A DNA stretch of 64,000 nt, taken from contig NZ_CP040924.1 of the NCBI RefSeq assembly GCF_006351925.1, positions 2,171,860-2,235,859 on the forward strand, read 5' to 3'. Within the stretch, counting starts at the first letter, position 1. The number at the start of each line of letters is the position of its first letter. The position numbers and the translations under genes were made by a program. This document shows, piece by piece, positions 25,127 to 35,024 of this stretch. The stretch is from Clostridium thermarum (lineage in GTDB: Bacteria > Bacillota > Clostridia > Clostridiales > Clostridiaceae). The notes beneath the pieces were generated by a model, which saw only the letters and a list, made by a program, of their open reading frames with translations, made no database searches and was not told the DNA's origin.

Positions 25127-27832
25127 ATGGCAAAAAAAGTCGGTATAAACAAAAAAACTCTTACCCTGGAGGGTAAGGAGTATATTTACTATGATATAAC
25201 AGCACTAGATTCCTTAGGCATAAAGGATGCTTCCAGGCTCCCCTATTCCATAAAGGTGCTGCTGGAGGGCGCCCTAAGGAATTATGACGAAAAACTGGTA
25301 ACCCTGGACCATATAAAAAGGATCACTTCCCAGTCTGCCAGTGGAGATAATGAAGAAATCCCCTTTATTCCATCCAGAATTGTCCTGCAGGATTTTACCG
25401 GAGTACCGGTGGCAGTAGATTTAGCTGCTATGAGAACCAAGATGCATGAACTTGGTGGAGATGCCTCTAAGATTAATCCTATCGTTCCTGTGGACCTGGT
25501 TATAGATCATTCAGTTATGGTGGATTATGCCGGCAGCAAGGATGCTCTTACCCTTAATGTAAAGAAGGAATTTGAGAGAAACACCGAAAGATATGAACTG
25601 CTTAAGTGGGCACAAAATTCCTTCTCAAACTTCCGTGCCTTCCCACCTTCTATAGGGATCATCCACCAGGTTAATCTGGAATATTTAGCCTCCGTGGCTG
25701 CTACCAGAAATATAGATGGCGAAGAAGTAGTGTTCCCTGACTCCCTGGTAGGTACCGATTCCCACACCACCATGATAAACGGTATAGGAGTATTGGGCTG
25801 GGGTGTAGGAGGCATAGAGGCAGAAGCCTGCATGCTTGGTCAGCCACTTTACTTTTTAGTGCCACAGGTAGTTGGCTTTAAGCTTACTGGAACACTTCCT
25901 AAGGGAGCTACAGCCACAGATCTTGTGCTTACCGTTACAAATATCTTGAGAAAGAAAGGCGTAGTGGGCAAGTTTGTTGAGTTCTTTGGAGATGGGGTAA
26001 GCAATATCACCGTAGAAGACAGGGCTACTGTTTCCAATATGTGTCCGGAATACGGTGCCACTGCGGCCTACTTCCCTGTAGACCACAAGACCCTGGAATA
26101 TCTGAGAGCCACCGGCAGAGAGGAAAACCAGATAAAGCTTGTGGAGGAATACTACAAGGTCCAGGGTATGTTCAGAACAGATGCCTCACCGGAACCGGTA
26201 TTTTCTTTAGTAATTGAATTGGATCTTTCAACCATAGAGCCAAGCGTAGCCGGTCCAAAGCGTCCTCAAGACCGCATAAATCTTAAGGACATGAAAAAGG
26301 CTTTTACTGATATAATATCTGCCCCGGTGGATAAGGGCGGTTACGGCTTAGAGGAAGCTAAGGTAAAGGCCACTGCTGAGGTAAAATATGGTGATGGCAC
26401 TACTGAAACCCTAAAAACCGGTGCTGTAGTCATTGCAGCAATAACAAGTTGTACAAACACCTCAAATCCTGCGGTAATCATCGGTGCCGGCCTATTGGCT
26501 AAAAAGGCTGTGGAACATGGCCTTACCAAGCCCCGCTATGTAAAGTCCAGCTTTGGTCCAGGATCCTTAGTGGTAACTGAGTACCTGAAAAAAGCCGGCC
26601 TTCTCCCCTATATGGAAAAGTTGGGCTTTAACGTGGTAGGCTATGGCTGCACAACCTGTATCGGTAACAGCGGGCCCCTAGCTGAGGAAGTATCCAAAGC
26701 TATAAAAGATAAGGATATGACAGTGGCAGCGGTCCTCAGCGGAAACCGTAACTTTGAAGGCCGTGTTCATCCTCAGACCAAGCTGAATTATCTGGCTTCA
26801 CCACCGCTGGTAGTGGCCTATGCCCTGGCCGGTACAGTAGATATTGACTTTGAAACTGACCCCATCGGCTATAACGAAAAACTGGAACCTGTTTACCTAA
26901 GGGATATCTGGCCGGATTATGATGAAATTGAAGCCATGATAAATATTTCTGTAACAGCGGACATGTATATAGATAAGTACAAGAATATCACCAAGGCCAA
27001 TGAGATTTGGAACAAGATGCCTGTAACCGATGAAAAGATCTATAAGTGGAGTGAGGCTTCAACCTATATCAAGCTTCCGCCTTTCTTCGAGAATATGGAA
27101 AAACAGCCTGAGAAAACAGAGGACATTCAAGGTGCAAGAGCCCTGGCAATTTTCGGTGACAGCATTACCACAGACCATATCTCCCCTGCAGGCAGCATTC
27201 CGGAATCCTCTGACGCGGGAAAGTACTTGCTCGAAAAACAGGTTAGGAAGGAATTCTTTAACTCCTACGGCTCACGTAGAGGTAATCATGAGGTTATGAT
27301 GAGGGGAACCTTCGCCAATATCCGTATAAGAAATAAGATGATTCCTGGTGTGGAAGGCGGCTTTACCAAGTATGTACCAAAGGACGAGACTATGTCCATC
27401 TATACTGCCGCTATGAAGTACAAGGAAGCCAGCACCCCACTCATAGTGCTGGCAGGCAAGGAATACGGCACAGGAAGCTCCAGAGACTGGGCCGCCAAGG
27501 GTACCCTGCTCTTAGGAGTTAAGGCAGTTATAGCAGAAGGTTATGAGCGAATCCACAGAAGCAACCTGGTAGGCATGGGCATACTACCCCTGCAGTTTAT
27601 AGAAGGCCAAAATGCGGAAGCCCTAGGCCTAACCGGCGAAGAAGCCTTTGATATCACCGGCATCTCAGAGAACCTGTACCCAGGCAAAGTATTAAAGGTC
27701 TCTGCAACCCGTAAAGATGGCAGCACCTTCAGCTTCGAAGTTATGGCAAGGATAGACAGCACCATAGAAGTAGAATACTACCAACACGGGGGCATTTTGA
27801 ATATGGTGATGCGGAACTTCTTGGCTGATTAG
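25127..27832 (+). CDS. acnA: Aconitate hydratase A
   Basis: Converts citrate to isocitrate through cis-aconitate with a [4Fe-4S] cluster. 901 residues, the normal length of AcnA/IRP1-type enzymes. Cluster ligands are seen in ITSCTNTSNPAV (near 440) and YGCTTCIGNSGP (near 510). The C-terminal swivel domain has FGDSITTDHISPAGSIP and GKEYGTGSSRDWAAKG. GAGAGGTGAG precedes the ATG. It is a single-gene unit flanked by inverted repeats. AcnA proteins of this type can also bind RNA when iron is short; nothing here tests that. Confidence 0.97.
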   Translation: MAKKVGINKKTLTLEGKEYIYYDITALDSLGIKDASRLPYSIKVLLEGALRNYDEKLVTLDHIKRITSQSASGDNEEIPFIPSRIVLQDFTGVPVAVDLAAMRTKMHELGGDASKINPIVPVDLVIDHSVMVDYAGSKDALTLNVKKEFERNTERYELLKWAQNSFSNFRAFPPSIGIIHQVNLEYLASVAATRNIDGEEVVFPDSLVGTDSHTTMINGIGVLGWGVGGIEAEACMLGQPLYFLVPQVVGFKLTGTLPKGATATDLVLTVTNILRKKGVVGKFVEFFGDGVSNITVEDRATVSNMCPEYGATAAYFPVDHKTLEYLRATGREENQIKLVEEYYKVQGMFRTDASPEPVFSLVIELDLSTIEPSVAGPKRPQDRINLKDMKKAFTDIISAPVDKGGYGLEEAKVKATAEVKYGDGTTETLKTGAVVIAAITSCTNTSNPAVIIGAGLLAKKAVEHGLTKPRYVKSSFGPGSLVVTEYLKKAGLLPYMEKLGFNVVGYGCTTCIGNSGPLAEEVSKAIKDKDMTVAAVLSGNRNFEGRVHPQTKLNYLASPPLVVAYALAGTVDIDFETDPIGYNEKLEPVYLRDIWPDYDEIEAMINISVTADMYIDKYKNITKANEIWNKMPVTDEKIYKWSEASTYIKLPPFFENMEKQPEKTEDIQGARALAIFGDSITTDHISPAGSIPESSDAGKYLLEKQVRKEFFNSYGSRRGNHEVMMRGTFANIRIRNKMIPGVEGGFTKYVPKDETMSIYTAAMKYKEASTPLIVLAGKEYGTGSSRDWAAKGTLLLGVKAVIAEGYERIHRSNLVGMGILPLQFIEGQNAEALGLTGEEAFDITGISENLYPGKVLKVSATRKDGSTFSFEVMARIDSTIEVEYYQHGGILNMVMRNFLAD

Positions 27833-27870
27833 GAAGGATTAATTTATAGAAGAAAAAAGAGATGTTGTTT

Positions 27871-28027
27871 GTAATGAGTAATGAGTAATTTAGGATGAAA
27901 CTCAGCGGAGCTGAATTTCTACAAAATTATTTATTAAAGATTCTTGGGAATGAACTGCTAATAGTCCTATATAATTACTCATTGCTCATTTTCAATAATT
28001 ACTCATTACTCATCGCTCATTAATAAT
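27871..28027. repeat. MITE-like repeats right of acnA
   Basis: 27871-27919 reads GTAATGAGTAATGAGTAATT and then a CTCAGCggaGCTGAATTT-like hairpin; it is an inverted copy of 24998-25048. After it, 27975-28027 carries further ATTACTCATTGCTCATT-type units. Typical dispersed clostridial intergenic repeats; not CRISPR, as the spacing is irregular. Confidence 0.6.
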
Positions 28028-28075
28028 TGTCACCGTTCTCCGCGGCTTCCGTAATCAATTATTTTATACCATATT

Positions 28076-28294
28076 TTAGCAATCATCATCGCAGCAGTCT
28101 TTTCTGCACTTGTCATTTCCGTTAAAGCAGAAGAATAGTATAATTAAGATCAGGATCCAGATCCACCATCCACCGAAACCACAGCCTCCGCCAAAGCCTC
28201 CGCCGTAGTTACCAAAGAAACCGTAGGTTGGATAGCAGCGGCAGCAGCTATCGTCTTTTGGACAACAACAATAATCATGTTTTCTTCTACTCAT
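28076..28294 (-). CDS. Cys/Gly-rich small membrane protein
   Basis: 72 residues from the ATG at 28294 (AAGGAGG lies 11 bases upstream). An N-terminal HDYCCCPKDDSCCRCYP cluster, then a GGGFGGGCGFGG stretch, a membrane helix WWIWILILIILFFCF, and a KCRKDCCDDDC tail. At least 12 cysteines suggest metal binding or disulfide cross-linking. The general shape (glycine run plus one helix) recalls small sporulation membrane proteins, but no family was recognised. Confidence 0.65.
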   Translation of the reverse strand: MSRRKHDYCCCPKDDSCCRCYPTYGFFGNYGGGFGGGCGFGGWWIWILILIILFFCFNGNDKCRKDCCDDDC

Positions 28295-28443
28295 CTGTCT
28301 GTATACCTCCTTATAAATTAAGTAACCAGCCATACAATAATGTGGCTACTATATACTATTCCGGAGTACACATAGTTGTGCTTCTTTTAACTGGAAACCA
28401 TTATACAAGACATCCTACTTATTCTGTATGTCACACTGCCTTT

Positions 28444-28659
28444 CTATAGGCTATTTCCCTTACTTTCTCCTTGACTTCCATTGCCTTCTGCAGGAGCTTG
28501 GTTGGGATCAAAGCCGGATGGGGCCTTGCTTGGATCGAAGTCTGCCGGAGCTTTGCTTGGATCAAAATCTGATGGTAACTTACTTGGGTCCATGTCTGTG
28601 GTTGGCTGAGTTGAGTCAGAATTCTCACCGCCAGGCCTTGTTCCATTTGGTCTGCCCAT
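28444..28659 (-). pseudogene. Displaced C-terminal tail of the beta-helix lipoprotein
   Basis: Reads MGRPNGTRPGGENSDSTQPT then four 9-residue units of type DPSKxPxxF (DPSKLPSDF, DPSKAPADF, DPSKAPSGF, DPNQAPAEG). It overlaps the end of the 28625-30619 gene in another frame. Removing one A from the A7 tract near 28670 fuses it to that protein (GQGKNGMGRPNG). It has no start signal of its own and is best seen as the natural C-terminus of the lipoprotein, out of frame in this sequence. Confidence 0.6.
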
Positions 28660-30619
28660 GCCGTTTTTTTCCCTGACCGCCTTGACCGCCGGGCCTACCC
28701 ATACCTTGGCCTTTATTTGTTGTAACTCCGCTTTCGTTCAGCCAGGTTACTGAAGATGATATAGTAAAGGCAACAACCTTTGTTCCGTTCACATTTTCAC
28801 CCTTTGCATAAAATCCCTTTGTTTCGTTTCCTGTTGAAGTACCCCCGGAGTATAGGGTATAGTTTGAATCCTTTTTAAGGTCCGGTGAGCTTATAACTAC
28901 TGTTTGATAATTCTTTTCAGGTGCATAGGTTAGTAAAGTTTTTCCGCTGCTGTCCTTCAGGCTAATAAGGGTTCCGGCTTGTTGAACCTGTGGGTAGGTC
29001 ATCATTATGGAATATTGGCCAGAAGACTCTGAAGGTGCTTCTGCCATGCCTGAGCTGCCTGCCGCTACAAGTAGACCACCGGAGATTTCAAAGGTGCCGT
29101 TGTAGTCCAAGGCCCCATTGCCGCTGTTGGTTGGGCCGCTTACCACTACTGTCCCCCCGGCCATTTCTATGTCTCCGTTGGAGTCCAAGCCGTCTCCGTC
29201 AGCATTAACACTGATAAAACCGCCGCTTATTATAAGTTTGCCATCGGTGGCTGTAAAAGGATTTTGACCCATACGGCCATTGATGGATGAACCGTCTGCC
29301 CCTCCGCTGATATTTATTCCGTCATCACTGGCGGTAATATAAATCTCTCCGTCGGAAATTGTCATATCTGAACTTTCTATGCCTTCATAGCTCTTCGTTA
29401 TATTTGTTTTTCCGCCCTTTATGGCTATGGCTGTATCCGCATGAATTCCATCATCTCCGGAAGTTAAGGTTATGTCTCCGCCAGTGGCTGTATAAAAGTT
29501 GTTGCTGTGGATTGCATCATCTGCGGAATCAATGTTGATGGTGCCTCCGCCAATTACTATTTCACCGGATGCCTTGATTCCCTTCTTACTTTGAGATTCT
29601 GTTTCATCTGTGCTTGTACTTGTGCTTGTAGATTTGCCACCTCTTCCCCAAGGACCCATTTCCTCATCGGCCTTCACTTCACCATTGGCGCTGCCGCCGC
29701 CGGCTGTGATATCAAAGTTTCCACCGGAAATTAGGACGTAGGTTTCCGCCTGTATACCGTCAGCTCCGGAAGTTATGTTAAAGCTACCCCCTTCTATGGC
29801 AACAAGTCCCTTTGATAGATCGGTATCATTGGTGGATTTTATGCCGTCACCGCCGGCTTCGATGGTTAAGCTTCCGGCCTTCACTGCTGCAACATCCTTT
29901 CCGATGAGACCATCATCAGCAGCCTTGATTACAATGTCTCCCCCGGTGATTTTTACATCATCCTTGCCGGTAATACCGTCATTGTAGTTACCATTGACAA
30001 TTAATTTACCGCTGCCGTTTATAGTGAGGTCACTCCTGCTGAAGATTGCAGCGCTTGGCTCATCTGTTGAGGAATCTTCAAAAACATAGGAACTTCCATC
30101 GGTTATTGTGTTTTCTGTTCCCTCTTCCAGTGATATTATGGCCTTACCGGCGCTTTTTATATAGATGGCTGCACTATCCTTGCTGGTTATTTGGGCCCCG
30201 TTTAATACCAATCTCACTGTGCCCTTGCTTTCTTCCTTTATAAGTATCTGGCCGTCATCAAGAGTCCCGCTGATTACATATACTCCTGCACTTGTTATAG
30301 TAATTATATTCTCCTTTATCTCTGCACCGGAGCCTTTAATTTCAGCACTGGTCCCCTTCAGCTCTATATAATTAGGACTTTCATTTTGCCAATCACTGTA
30401 ATTATCTTCATCTTTATAGGTCACAAACTCACCTATAAGCGTACTGATTTCTTTAACTCCAACAATGCTATTTTTTAAAGTGCTCACAATTGATGTACTA
30501 TTGTTATTGTCTGTACCTCCATTTTCTGACTGAACTGTTGAATTACCGCCACAGCCGAATAAAAATGTTGTACATATGAGGGCTGCTGCTATCTTAAGGT
30601 GTATTGATTTTTTATTCAT
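28625..30619 (-). CDS. Cthe_2159-like beta-helix carbohydrate-binding lipoprotein
   Basis: Surface lipoprotein with a signal peptide ending TFLFGC. The body is built of repeated beta-strand units (GSLTIEAGGDGIKSTN, GGDITLTSGDDGIHADT, GKLIISGGFISVNADGDGLD), the right-handed parallel beta-helix of the Cthe_2159 family, which binds cellulose or pectin. Asp-Gly pairs recur at each turn, consistent with Ca2+ sites. The ATG at 30619 follows GGAGG by 8 bases. The last 15 residues (KKRHGQTKWNKAWR) result from a frame change at an A7 tract; the expected tail is in the 28444-28659 entry. Likely a cell-surface polysaccharide-binding protein. Confidence 0.85.
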   Translation of the reverse strand: MNKKSIHLKIAAALICTTFLFGCGGNSTVQSENGGTDNNNSTSIVSTLKNSIVGVKEISTLIGEFVTYKDEDNYSDWQNESPNYIELKGTSAEIKGSGAEIKENIITITSAGVYVISGTLDDGQILIKEESKGTVRLVLNGAQITSKDSAAIYIKSAGKAIISLEEGTENTITDGSSYVFEDSSTDEPSAAIFSRSDLTINGSGKLIVNGNYNDGITGKDDVKITGGDIVIKAADDGLIGKDVAAVKAGSLTIEAGGDGIKSTNDTDLSKGLVAIEGGSFNITSGADGIQAETYVLISGGNFDITAGGGSANGEVKADEEMGPWGRGGKSTSTSTSTDETESQSKKGIKASGEIVIGGGTINIDSADDAIHSNNFYTATGGDITLTSGDDGIHADTAIAIKGGKTNITKSYEGIESSDMTISDGEIYITASDDGINISGGADGSSINGRMGQNPFTATDGKLIISGGFISVNADGDGLDSNGDIEMAGGTVVVSGPTNSGNGALDYNGTFEISGGLLVAAGSSGMAEAPSESSGQYSIMMTYPQVQQAGTLISLKDSSGKTLLTYAPEKNYQTVVISSPDLKKDSNYTLYSGGTSTGNETKGFYAKGENVNGTKVVAFTISSSVTWLNESGVTTNKGQGMGRPGGQGGQGKKRHGQTKWNKAWR

Positions 30620-30944
30620 ACTTATTTCCTCCATGTTTTCATTTTGCCTTGTCTATGAATCTATTTTATATAATCAACCTTAAATGAACCTTAAGAACTT
30701 TTTGTTTTTACTTTACCCAAATTATAGGCAGGGGACAGCACTTATCCGCCCCGAAGCTCATGTCCAAGGATTAATTTTCCTCAGTTGCTACAAAAACATA
30801 CCTACTCAAAGTCCTCTTCTTCTGTTATGATAGGTTACACCAAGCAGCTCTCAAATAATACATTCTCAATTTGAGTTCTGTTATAAATCTTTTATTGCTT
30901 GGACAAGCATTAAAATAAAAATATATGAAACGGAGGAAGACACA
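30620..30944. other. Intergenic region upstream of the LysM gene
   Basis: No gene or clear riboswitch seen. GGGGACAGCACTTATCC and a nearby ATGTCC could form an imperfect hairpin around 30730-30770, but I could not match it to a known class. CGGAGG precedes the LysM start. Confidence 0.4.
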
Positions 30945-32180
30945 ATGAAAGTGAAAATATTAAATTTTGTTTTAGCGTCTATTATAGCAGCAGGTTTATT
31001 TGTGCCTTCTGTCACATATGCACAAACCTTAAATAATACCTATACAGTAGTTTCAGGGGACACCCTTTGGGCCATATCCAGAAAATACAATGTTACCGTC
31101 GATAACCTAAAGAAGTGGAACAATTTAACTTCAGACATCCTATCAGTTGGGCAAAAGTTAAAACTGAATCTTGTTCACACAGTTGCAGCCGGAGATACCC
31201 TCTGGTTCATATCAAGATCATATGGAACAACCGTTGATAATATAATGAGTTTAAACAATTTGACATCAAGTACCCTAAAAATTGGACAAGAATTACTCAT
31301 AGAAGGAGTACTGCCTTCAGCCAATGAACAGACTCCTGCAGCACCTACAGAAGATATAAAGACTGATGCAAATATAATTCACACTGTAGCTGGCGGAGAT
31401 ACCCTCTGGTCCATATCAAGAAAATACAATACTACCGTAGATGCTATAAGCAAGCTCAATAATTTAACTTCATCTACAATACATGTTGGACAAGTATTAC
31501 TAATCAGTGGAACCATGCCAAAAGCACCACAGGAGCCTACTCCGGTAGTACCAACCGTCGAAACTGTAAATTACAAGGTAGTGGTTGGCGATAACCTTTG
31601 GAATATTTCCAGAAAATACGGAACTACCGTAGACACAATAATAAAGTCAAACATGCTGGTTTCAGACTTTATAACCCCAAACCAGATCCTGACCATTCCG
31701 GTGAACTCCACCCAGGTAGTTAGCCCGGTGGGAATAACCATGATGAAGGCCAGGGCCAATAACAACTTTGGTGATATCTATACCTGGGAAAATGCAATGA
31801 GACTTTGGACTGTAGGAACAGAAGGTACCCTAAAGGATTTGGGTACCGGCAAGACTTTCAAGGTAAAATATATGGCAGGAAGTAATCACAGCGACGTTGA
31901 ACCCCTAACCCAGGCAGATACCAATGTGATGATGTCCATATACGGATCCTGGTCCTGGAATAATAGCCACAAGAGACCCATGGTTTTATACTTCACCAAG
32001 GGCGGAGTAAACTATCAGATGGCTGTAAGTTTAACAGCTATGCCTCACGGAGTTGAAACAAACCCTGATAATGGCTTTGAAGGTCACACTGACCTATACT
32101 TTTATAATTCTTTGGGCCATAGTAATCCGGTAACAGATCCGGTTCACCAGGCCAATATTCTAAAGGCTAACGGTCAGTAA
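30945..32180 (+). CDS. Secreted four-LysM cell-wall-binding protein
   Basis: Signal peptide (residues 1-26, cleavage after VTYA). Four LysM domains at about 32-75, 76-120, 143-187 and 207-252, each with the YTVVSGDTLWAISRKY-type core, joined by Pro/Thr-rich linkers. The last 140 residues form a separate domain (VGITMMKARANNNFGDIYTW ... HTDLYFYNSLGHSNPVTDPV) seen in other clostridial LysM proteins; no hydrolase motif was recognised. It binds peptidoglycan; a spore or cell-wall role is likely. GGAGG precedes the ATG. Confidence 0.9.
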   Translation: MKVKILNFVLASIIAAGLFVPSVTYAQTLNNTYTVVSGDTLWAISRKYNVTVDNLKKWNNLTSDILSVGQKLKLNLVHTVAAGDTLWFISRSYGTTVDNIMSLNNLTSSTLKIGQELLIEGVLPSANEQTPAAPTEDIKTDANIIHTVAGGDTLWSISRKYNTTVDAISKLNNLTSSTIHVGQVLLISGTMPKAPQEPTPVVPTVETVNYKVVVGDNLWNISRKYGTTVDTIIKSNMLVSDFITPNQILTIPVNSTQVVSPVGITMMKARANNNFGDIYTWENAMRLWTVGTEGTLKDLGTGKTFKVKYMAGSNHSDVEPLTQADTNVMMSIYGSWSWNNSHKRPMVLYFTKGGVNYQMAVSLTAMPHGVETNPDNGFEGHTDLYFYNSLGHSNPVTDPVHQANILKANGQ

Positions 32181-32228
32181 AAGAAAATTGTGAATAAAAA
32201 ATTAATCACTGAGCATACCTAGTCCACG

Positions 32229-32283
32229 GAGGACACAGAGGGATTTTCTTATAATAAGTATCCTTCAGTGTCCTCAGTTTTTT
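32229..32283 (+). terminator. Terminator after the LysM gene
   Basis: GAGGACAC (32229-32236) pairs with GTGTCCTC (32268-32275), followed by a six-T run. The loop is long (31 bases), so efficiency is uncertain. Confidence 0.55.
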
Positions 32284-32374
32284 CTGTTTAATGACCTGTT
32301 TAAAATAAATATCCCCTCAGCGTAATTCCGTGCATTCCGCGTATTCCTCGATTAATTATATTCCAACGAACATT

Positions 32375-33781
32375 TTAGAACCACTTATAGTGGAAGATAC
32401 CTTCCTTATCCACTCTTTCAAAAGTATGTGCACCAAAGTAGTCTCTCTGTGCCTGCAGCAGATTAGCCGGCAGGAAGTCACTGCGGTAGCTGTCAAAGTA
32501 TGCAAGAGCACTGGAAAAGGCCGGTGTTGGAAGGCCAAATTTTACAGCAGTGCATACAACCTCTCTCCAAGCTCCTTGATAGCTTTCAAGTATACCCTTG
32601 AAGTATGGGTCAAGCATCAAGTTTGCAAGGTCAGGATTGTTGTCGTAGGCTTCCTTTATTCTGTGGAGGAATTGGGCTCTGATAATGCAGCCTCCCCTAA
32701 AGATCATGGCTATCTTGCCGTAATTCAGCTTCCAGCCGTATTCCGCTGCAGCTGCCTTCATTAGGGCAAAGCCTTGGGCATAGGAACAGATCTTGCTGGC
32801 ATAGAGAGCCTTTCTTATGGCTTCTATAAGCTCTTTTTTGTCCCCTTCAAATTTTACACCTGCAGGACCACTTAAGATCTTGCTGGCAGCAACTCTCTCC
32901 TGTTTTATAGCGGAAATACATCTTGCAAATACTGCTTCAGTGATGGTTGGGGTAGAAATGCCAAGGTCTAAGGCACTTTGGCTGGTCCATTTACCTGTTC
33001 CCTTTTGGCCTGCAGTATCCAGTATTACGTCCACTATTGGCTTACCGGTTTCTTCATCATATCTGGTGAATATATCCTGGGTAATATCTATAAGGTAGCT
33101 GTCCAGTTCACCCTTGTTCCATTCTGCAAATACCTCATGCAGTTCTTCTGCGGAAAGACCCAATACATTTCTTAAAAGCAGGTAGGCTTCGCAGATAAGC
33201 TGCATATCCCCATATTCTATGCCGTTGTGCACCATCTTTACATAATGACCGGCACCATCGGTTCCAATGTAGGTGCAGCAGGGCTCTCCATCTACCTTTG
33301 CAGATATAGCTGTAAGTATTGGCTCTACCAATTTATAGGCATCTTCCTGGCCCCCTGGCATAATAGCCGGTCCCTTAAGGGCCCCTTCCTCACCGCCGGA
33401 AACACCGGTTCCAATAAACCTATAGCCTTCCTTCTCCAATTCACGGTTTCTTCTTATGGTATCTACGAAGAAGGAATTTCCTCCGTCAATCAAGATATCT
33501 CCCTTGTCCAGATAAGGTTTTAACTGCTCTATGGTATCATCCACCGGCTTTCCGGCCTTAACCATAATAAGTATTCTTCTTGGAGTTTCAAGGGAATTTA
33601 CAAATTCCTCAATGGAATAGGTTCCAACAAGGTTTCTCCCTTGAGCTTCCCTAATTAACTCATCGGTCTTTTCTCTGGACCGGTTGTATACTGACACGGT
33701 AAAGCCTCTGCTTTCTATGTTTAACGCCAAATTCTTGCCCATGACGGCAAGTCCTATTACTCCTATTTGTTGCTTACTCAT
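32375..33781 (-). CDS. gnd: 6-phosphogluconate dehydrogenase (decarboxylating)
   Basis: Oxidises 6-phosphogluconate to ribulose-5-phosphate and CO2 with NADP+. 468 residues, the bacterial GndA length. Rossmann motif [16 protein letters not shown] at the N-terminus; catalytic [20 protein letters not shown] near residue 180; C-terminal [15 protein letters not shown] precedes the ATG. Downstream lies no other pentose-pathway gene; upstream is a decayed sugar-kinase fragment that may once have made a gluconate pathway pair with it. Confidence 0.97.
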   Translation of the reverse strand: MSKQQIGVIGLAVMGKNLALNIESRGFTVSVYNRSREKTDELIREAQGRNLVGTYSIEEFVNSLETPRRILIMVKAGKPVDDTIEQLKPYLDKGDILIDGGNSFFVDTIRRNRELEKEGYRFIGTGVSGGEEGALKGPAIMPGGQEDAYKLVEPILTAISAKVDGEPCCTYIGTDGAGHYVKMVHNGIEYGDMQLICEAYLLLRNVLGLSAEELHEVFAEWNKGELDSYLIDITQDIFTRYDEETGKPIVDVILDTAGQKGTGKWTSQSALDLGISTPTITEAVFARCISAIKQERVAASKILSGPAGVKFEGDKKELIEAIRKALYASKICSYAQGFALMKAAAAEYGWKLNYGKIAMIFRGGCIIRAQFLHRIKEAYDNNPDLANLMLDPYFKGILESYQGAWREVVCTAVKFGLPTPAFSSALAYFDSYRSDFLPANLLQAQRDYFGAHTFERVDKEGIFHYKWF

Positions 33782-33823
33782 AATTCAAACTCCTTTTACT
33801 AATATATTTCCCTTATAGAATTT

Positions 33824-34105
33824 CTACTGCCTATTATATATACTTCCATATATTTGCTTTGATAATTCATAAGTTTTCATACAAAGCTCATGATTTTCTT
33901 CTATGGGACTAATGCTCTTTTGAGGCTCCATCACCGGCAGGTGCTGCTTCACATCACTGACTGCCGGTGTTTCGGCAGCATACCTGCTGAAGACTTCATA
34001 TATACTTTCATTAAATTGTGAAGCATCATGATCAAACTGCTGCTTAAAAGTTTCCCTCAGCCACTTAAGGACAAGACCTCCCTTATTTATCTTTCTATTC
34101 CTTGT
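33824..34105 (-). pseudogene. FGGY-family sugar kinase remnant
   Basis: An open stretch without a start codon reads KGGLVLKWLRETFKQQFDHD and ends ENHELCMKTYELSKQIYGSI. GGLVLKW is a mid-protein FGGY kinase motif and the end resembles the C-terminus of xylulokinase/gluconokinase proteins; the ATP-binding region between is missing. It follows directly after the truncated DUF1801 gene, as if one deletion had joined them. Position upstream of gnd suggests it was a gluconokinase, which is inference. Confidence 0.55.
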
Positions 34106-34351
34106 TCATACTTTTTTATATAATTGAGAGGCCAGACTTATATATGGTAAGGGCTCCTTAGGATTTACATGATAACCTGAGGTATAAATAGTTTTCGGAA
34201 CAACATAACTAATCATGCCGTAGGCCATGGTTTCCTCAAAACCCGCTGGCAGATTTTCTAAAATTGTTTTACGCAGTGTTTCCACTACTTTTCTTCTATC
34301 TTCCGGTAACTGCCGGATATAGTCTTCCGGACTATTAGCTGCCACACTCAT
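34106..34351 (-). pseudogene. DUF1801 protein, C-terminally truncated
   Basis: Begins MSVAANSPEDYIRQLPEDRR and contains GFEETMAYGMISYVVPKTIY and PLPYISLASQ, the N-terminal half of DUF1801 proteins. Full proteins are about 115-145 residues; this one stops at 81 with SQLYKKV, where the family continues with a conserved YHMGIY-type helix. GGAGGAG lies before the ATG, so the start is native. The kinase fragment begins straight after the stop, pointing to a deletion junction near 34110. Confidence 0.65.
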
Positions 34352-34564
34352 CTTACTTCTCCTCCATCCATAGTGCTTTTATAGGAACAATGTCTTTACC
34401 TTATTATAAACTTAGTGATAATTACTTTCCACTAAATTTTTGAACTAACTAAATCATATTAAAACATTTCCCAAATATAGTAATGAATATATAAATGTAA
34501 AAATCCTTTCTGATTTGTAGGATGTCTAAGAAAATCTTTTGCTTTTTATAATTTATCTCTTTAT

Positions 34565-34992
34565 TTGCAATATTTTTTATTTATGATATTATGTACTATG
34601 TTACAAATCAATCTAATATTTTGTTTGTGTTGTATTAAAAAGGGAGGCAAAAACATGTAACATTAGTCATGCAACATATACTTCGTAACATTTAATATTA
34701 GTTTGATACTATTACTTAACTGAAATCCTATATGACATTAGAAGCAAACAAGATTATTCAATATATAGAAGCAAGACACAAAAGTTAGTAAACAAGAACA
34801 TTATTATCATAAAGAGAGTGAATTTAAAAGCAAATCAGAAGTGGTTAATTATACAAAAAATAAGCATCTGGGTATTGTTAAAAGCACAACAAATACTAAT
34901 GCGAAAATTTCTACAGGTTTGTGTAATTTAGTTTAGACGTGAATAGGTTATTTGAAATTACTACAGGAAATATTTCCCTGTAGTAATTTTTA
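34565..34992 (+). ncRNA. Possible non-coding or decayed transcript
   Basis: TTGCAA (34565-34570) and TATTAT (34587-34592) with 16-base spacing form a promoter-like pair; AAATTACTACAGG pairs with CCTGTAGTAATTT at about 34955-34989, then T-rich sequence, forming a terminator. Between them AGGGAGG stands 7 bases before ATGTAA, a start directly followed by a stop, and a 19-codon frame (MTLEANKIIQYIEARHKS) and a 55-codon startless frame follow. Either a small RNA or the remains of a gene. The rest of 34352-35024 holds nothing recognised. Confidence 0.35.
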
Positions 34993-35024
34993 TTATTTAT
35001 AGTTTTTTCCGCAAAAACAAAATA

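Noticed and set aside
27960..28027. Repeated ATTACTCATT units as a CRISPR array
   Set aside because: Units are short, irregular and without uniform spacers; no cas genes nearby.
30725..30775. Possible riboswitch before the LysM gene
   Set aside because: An imperfect hairpin only; no conserved motif of a known class was recognised.
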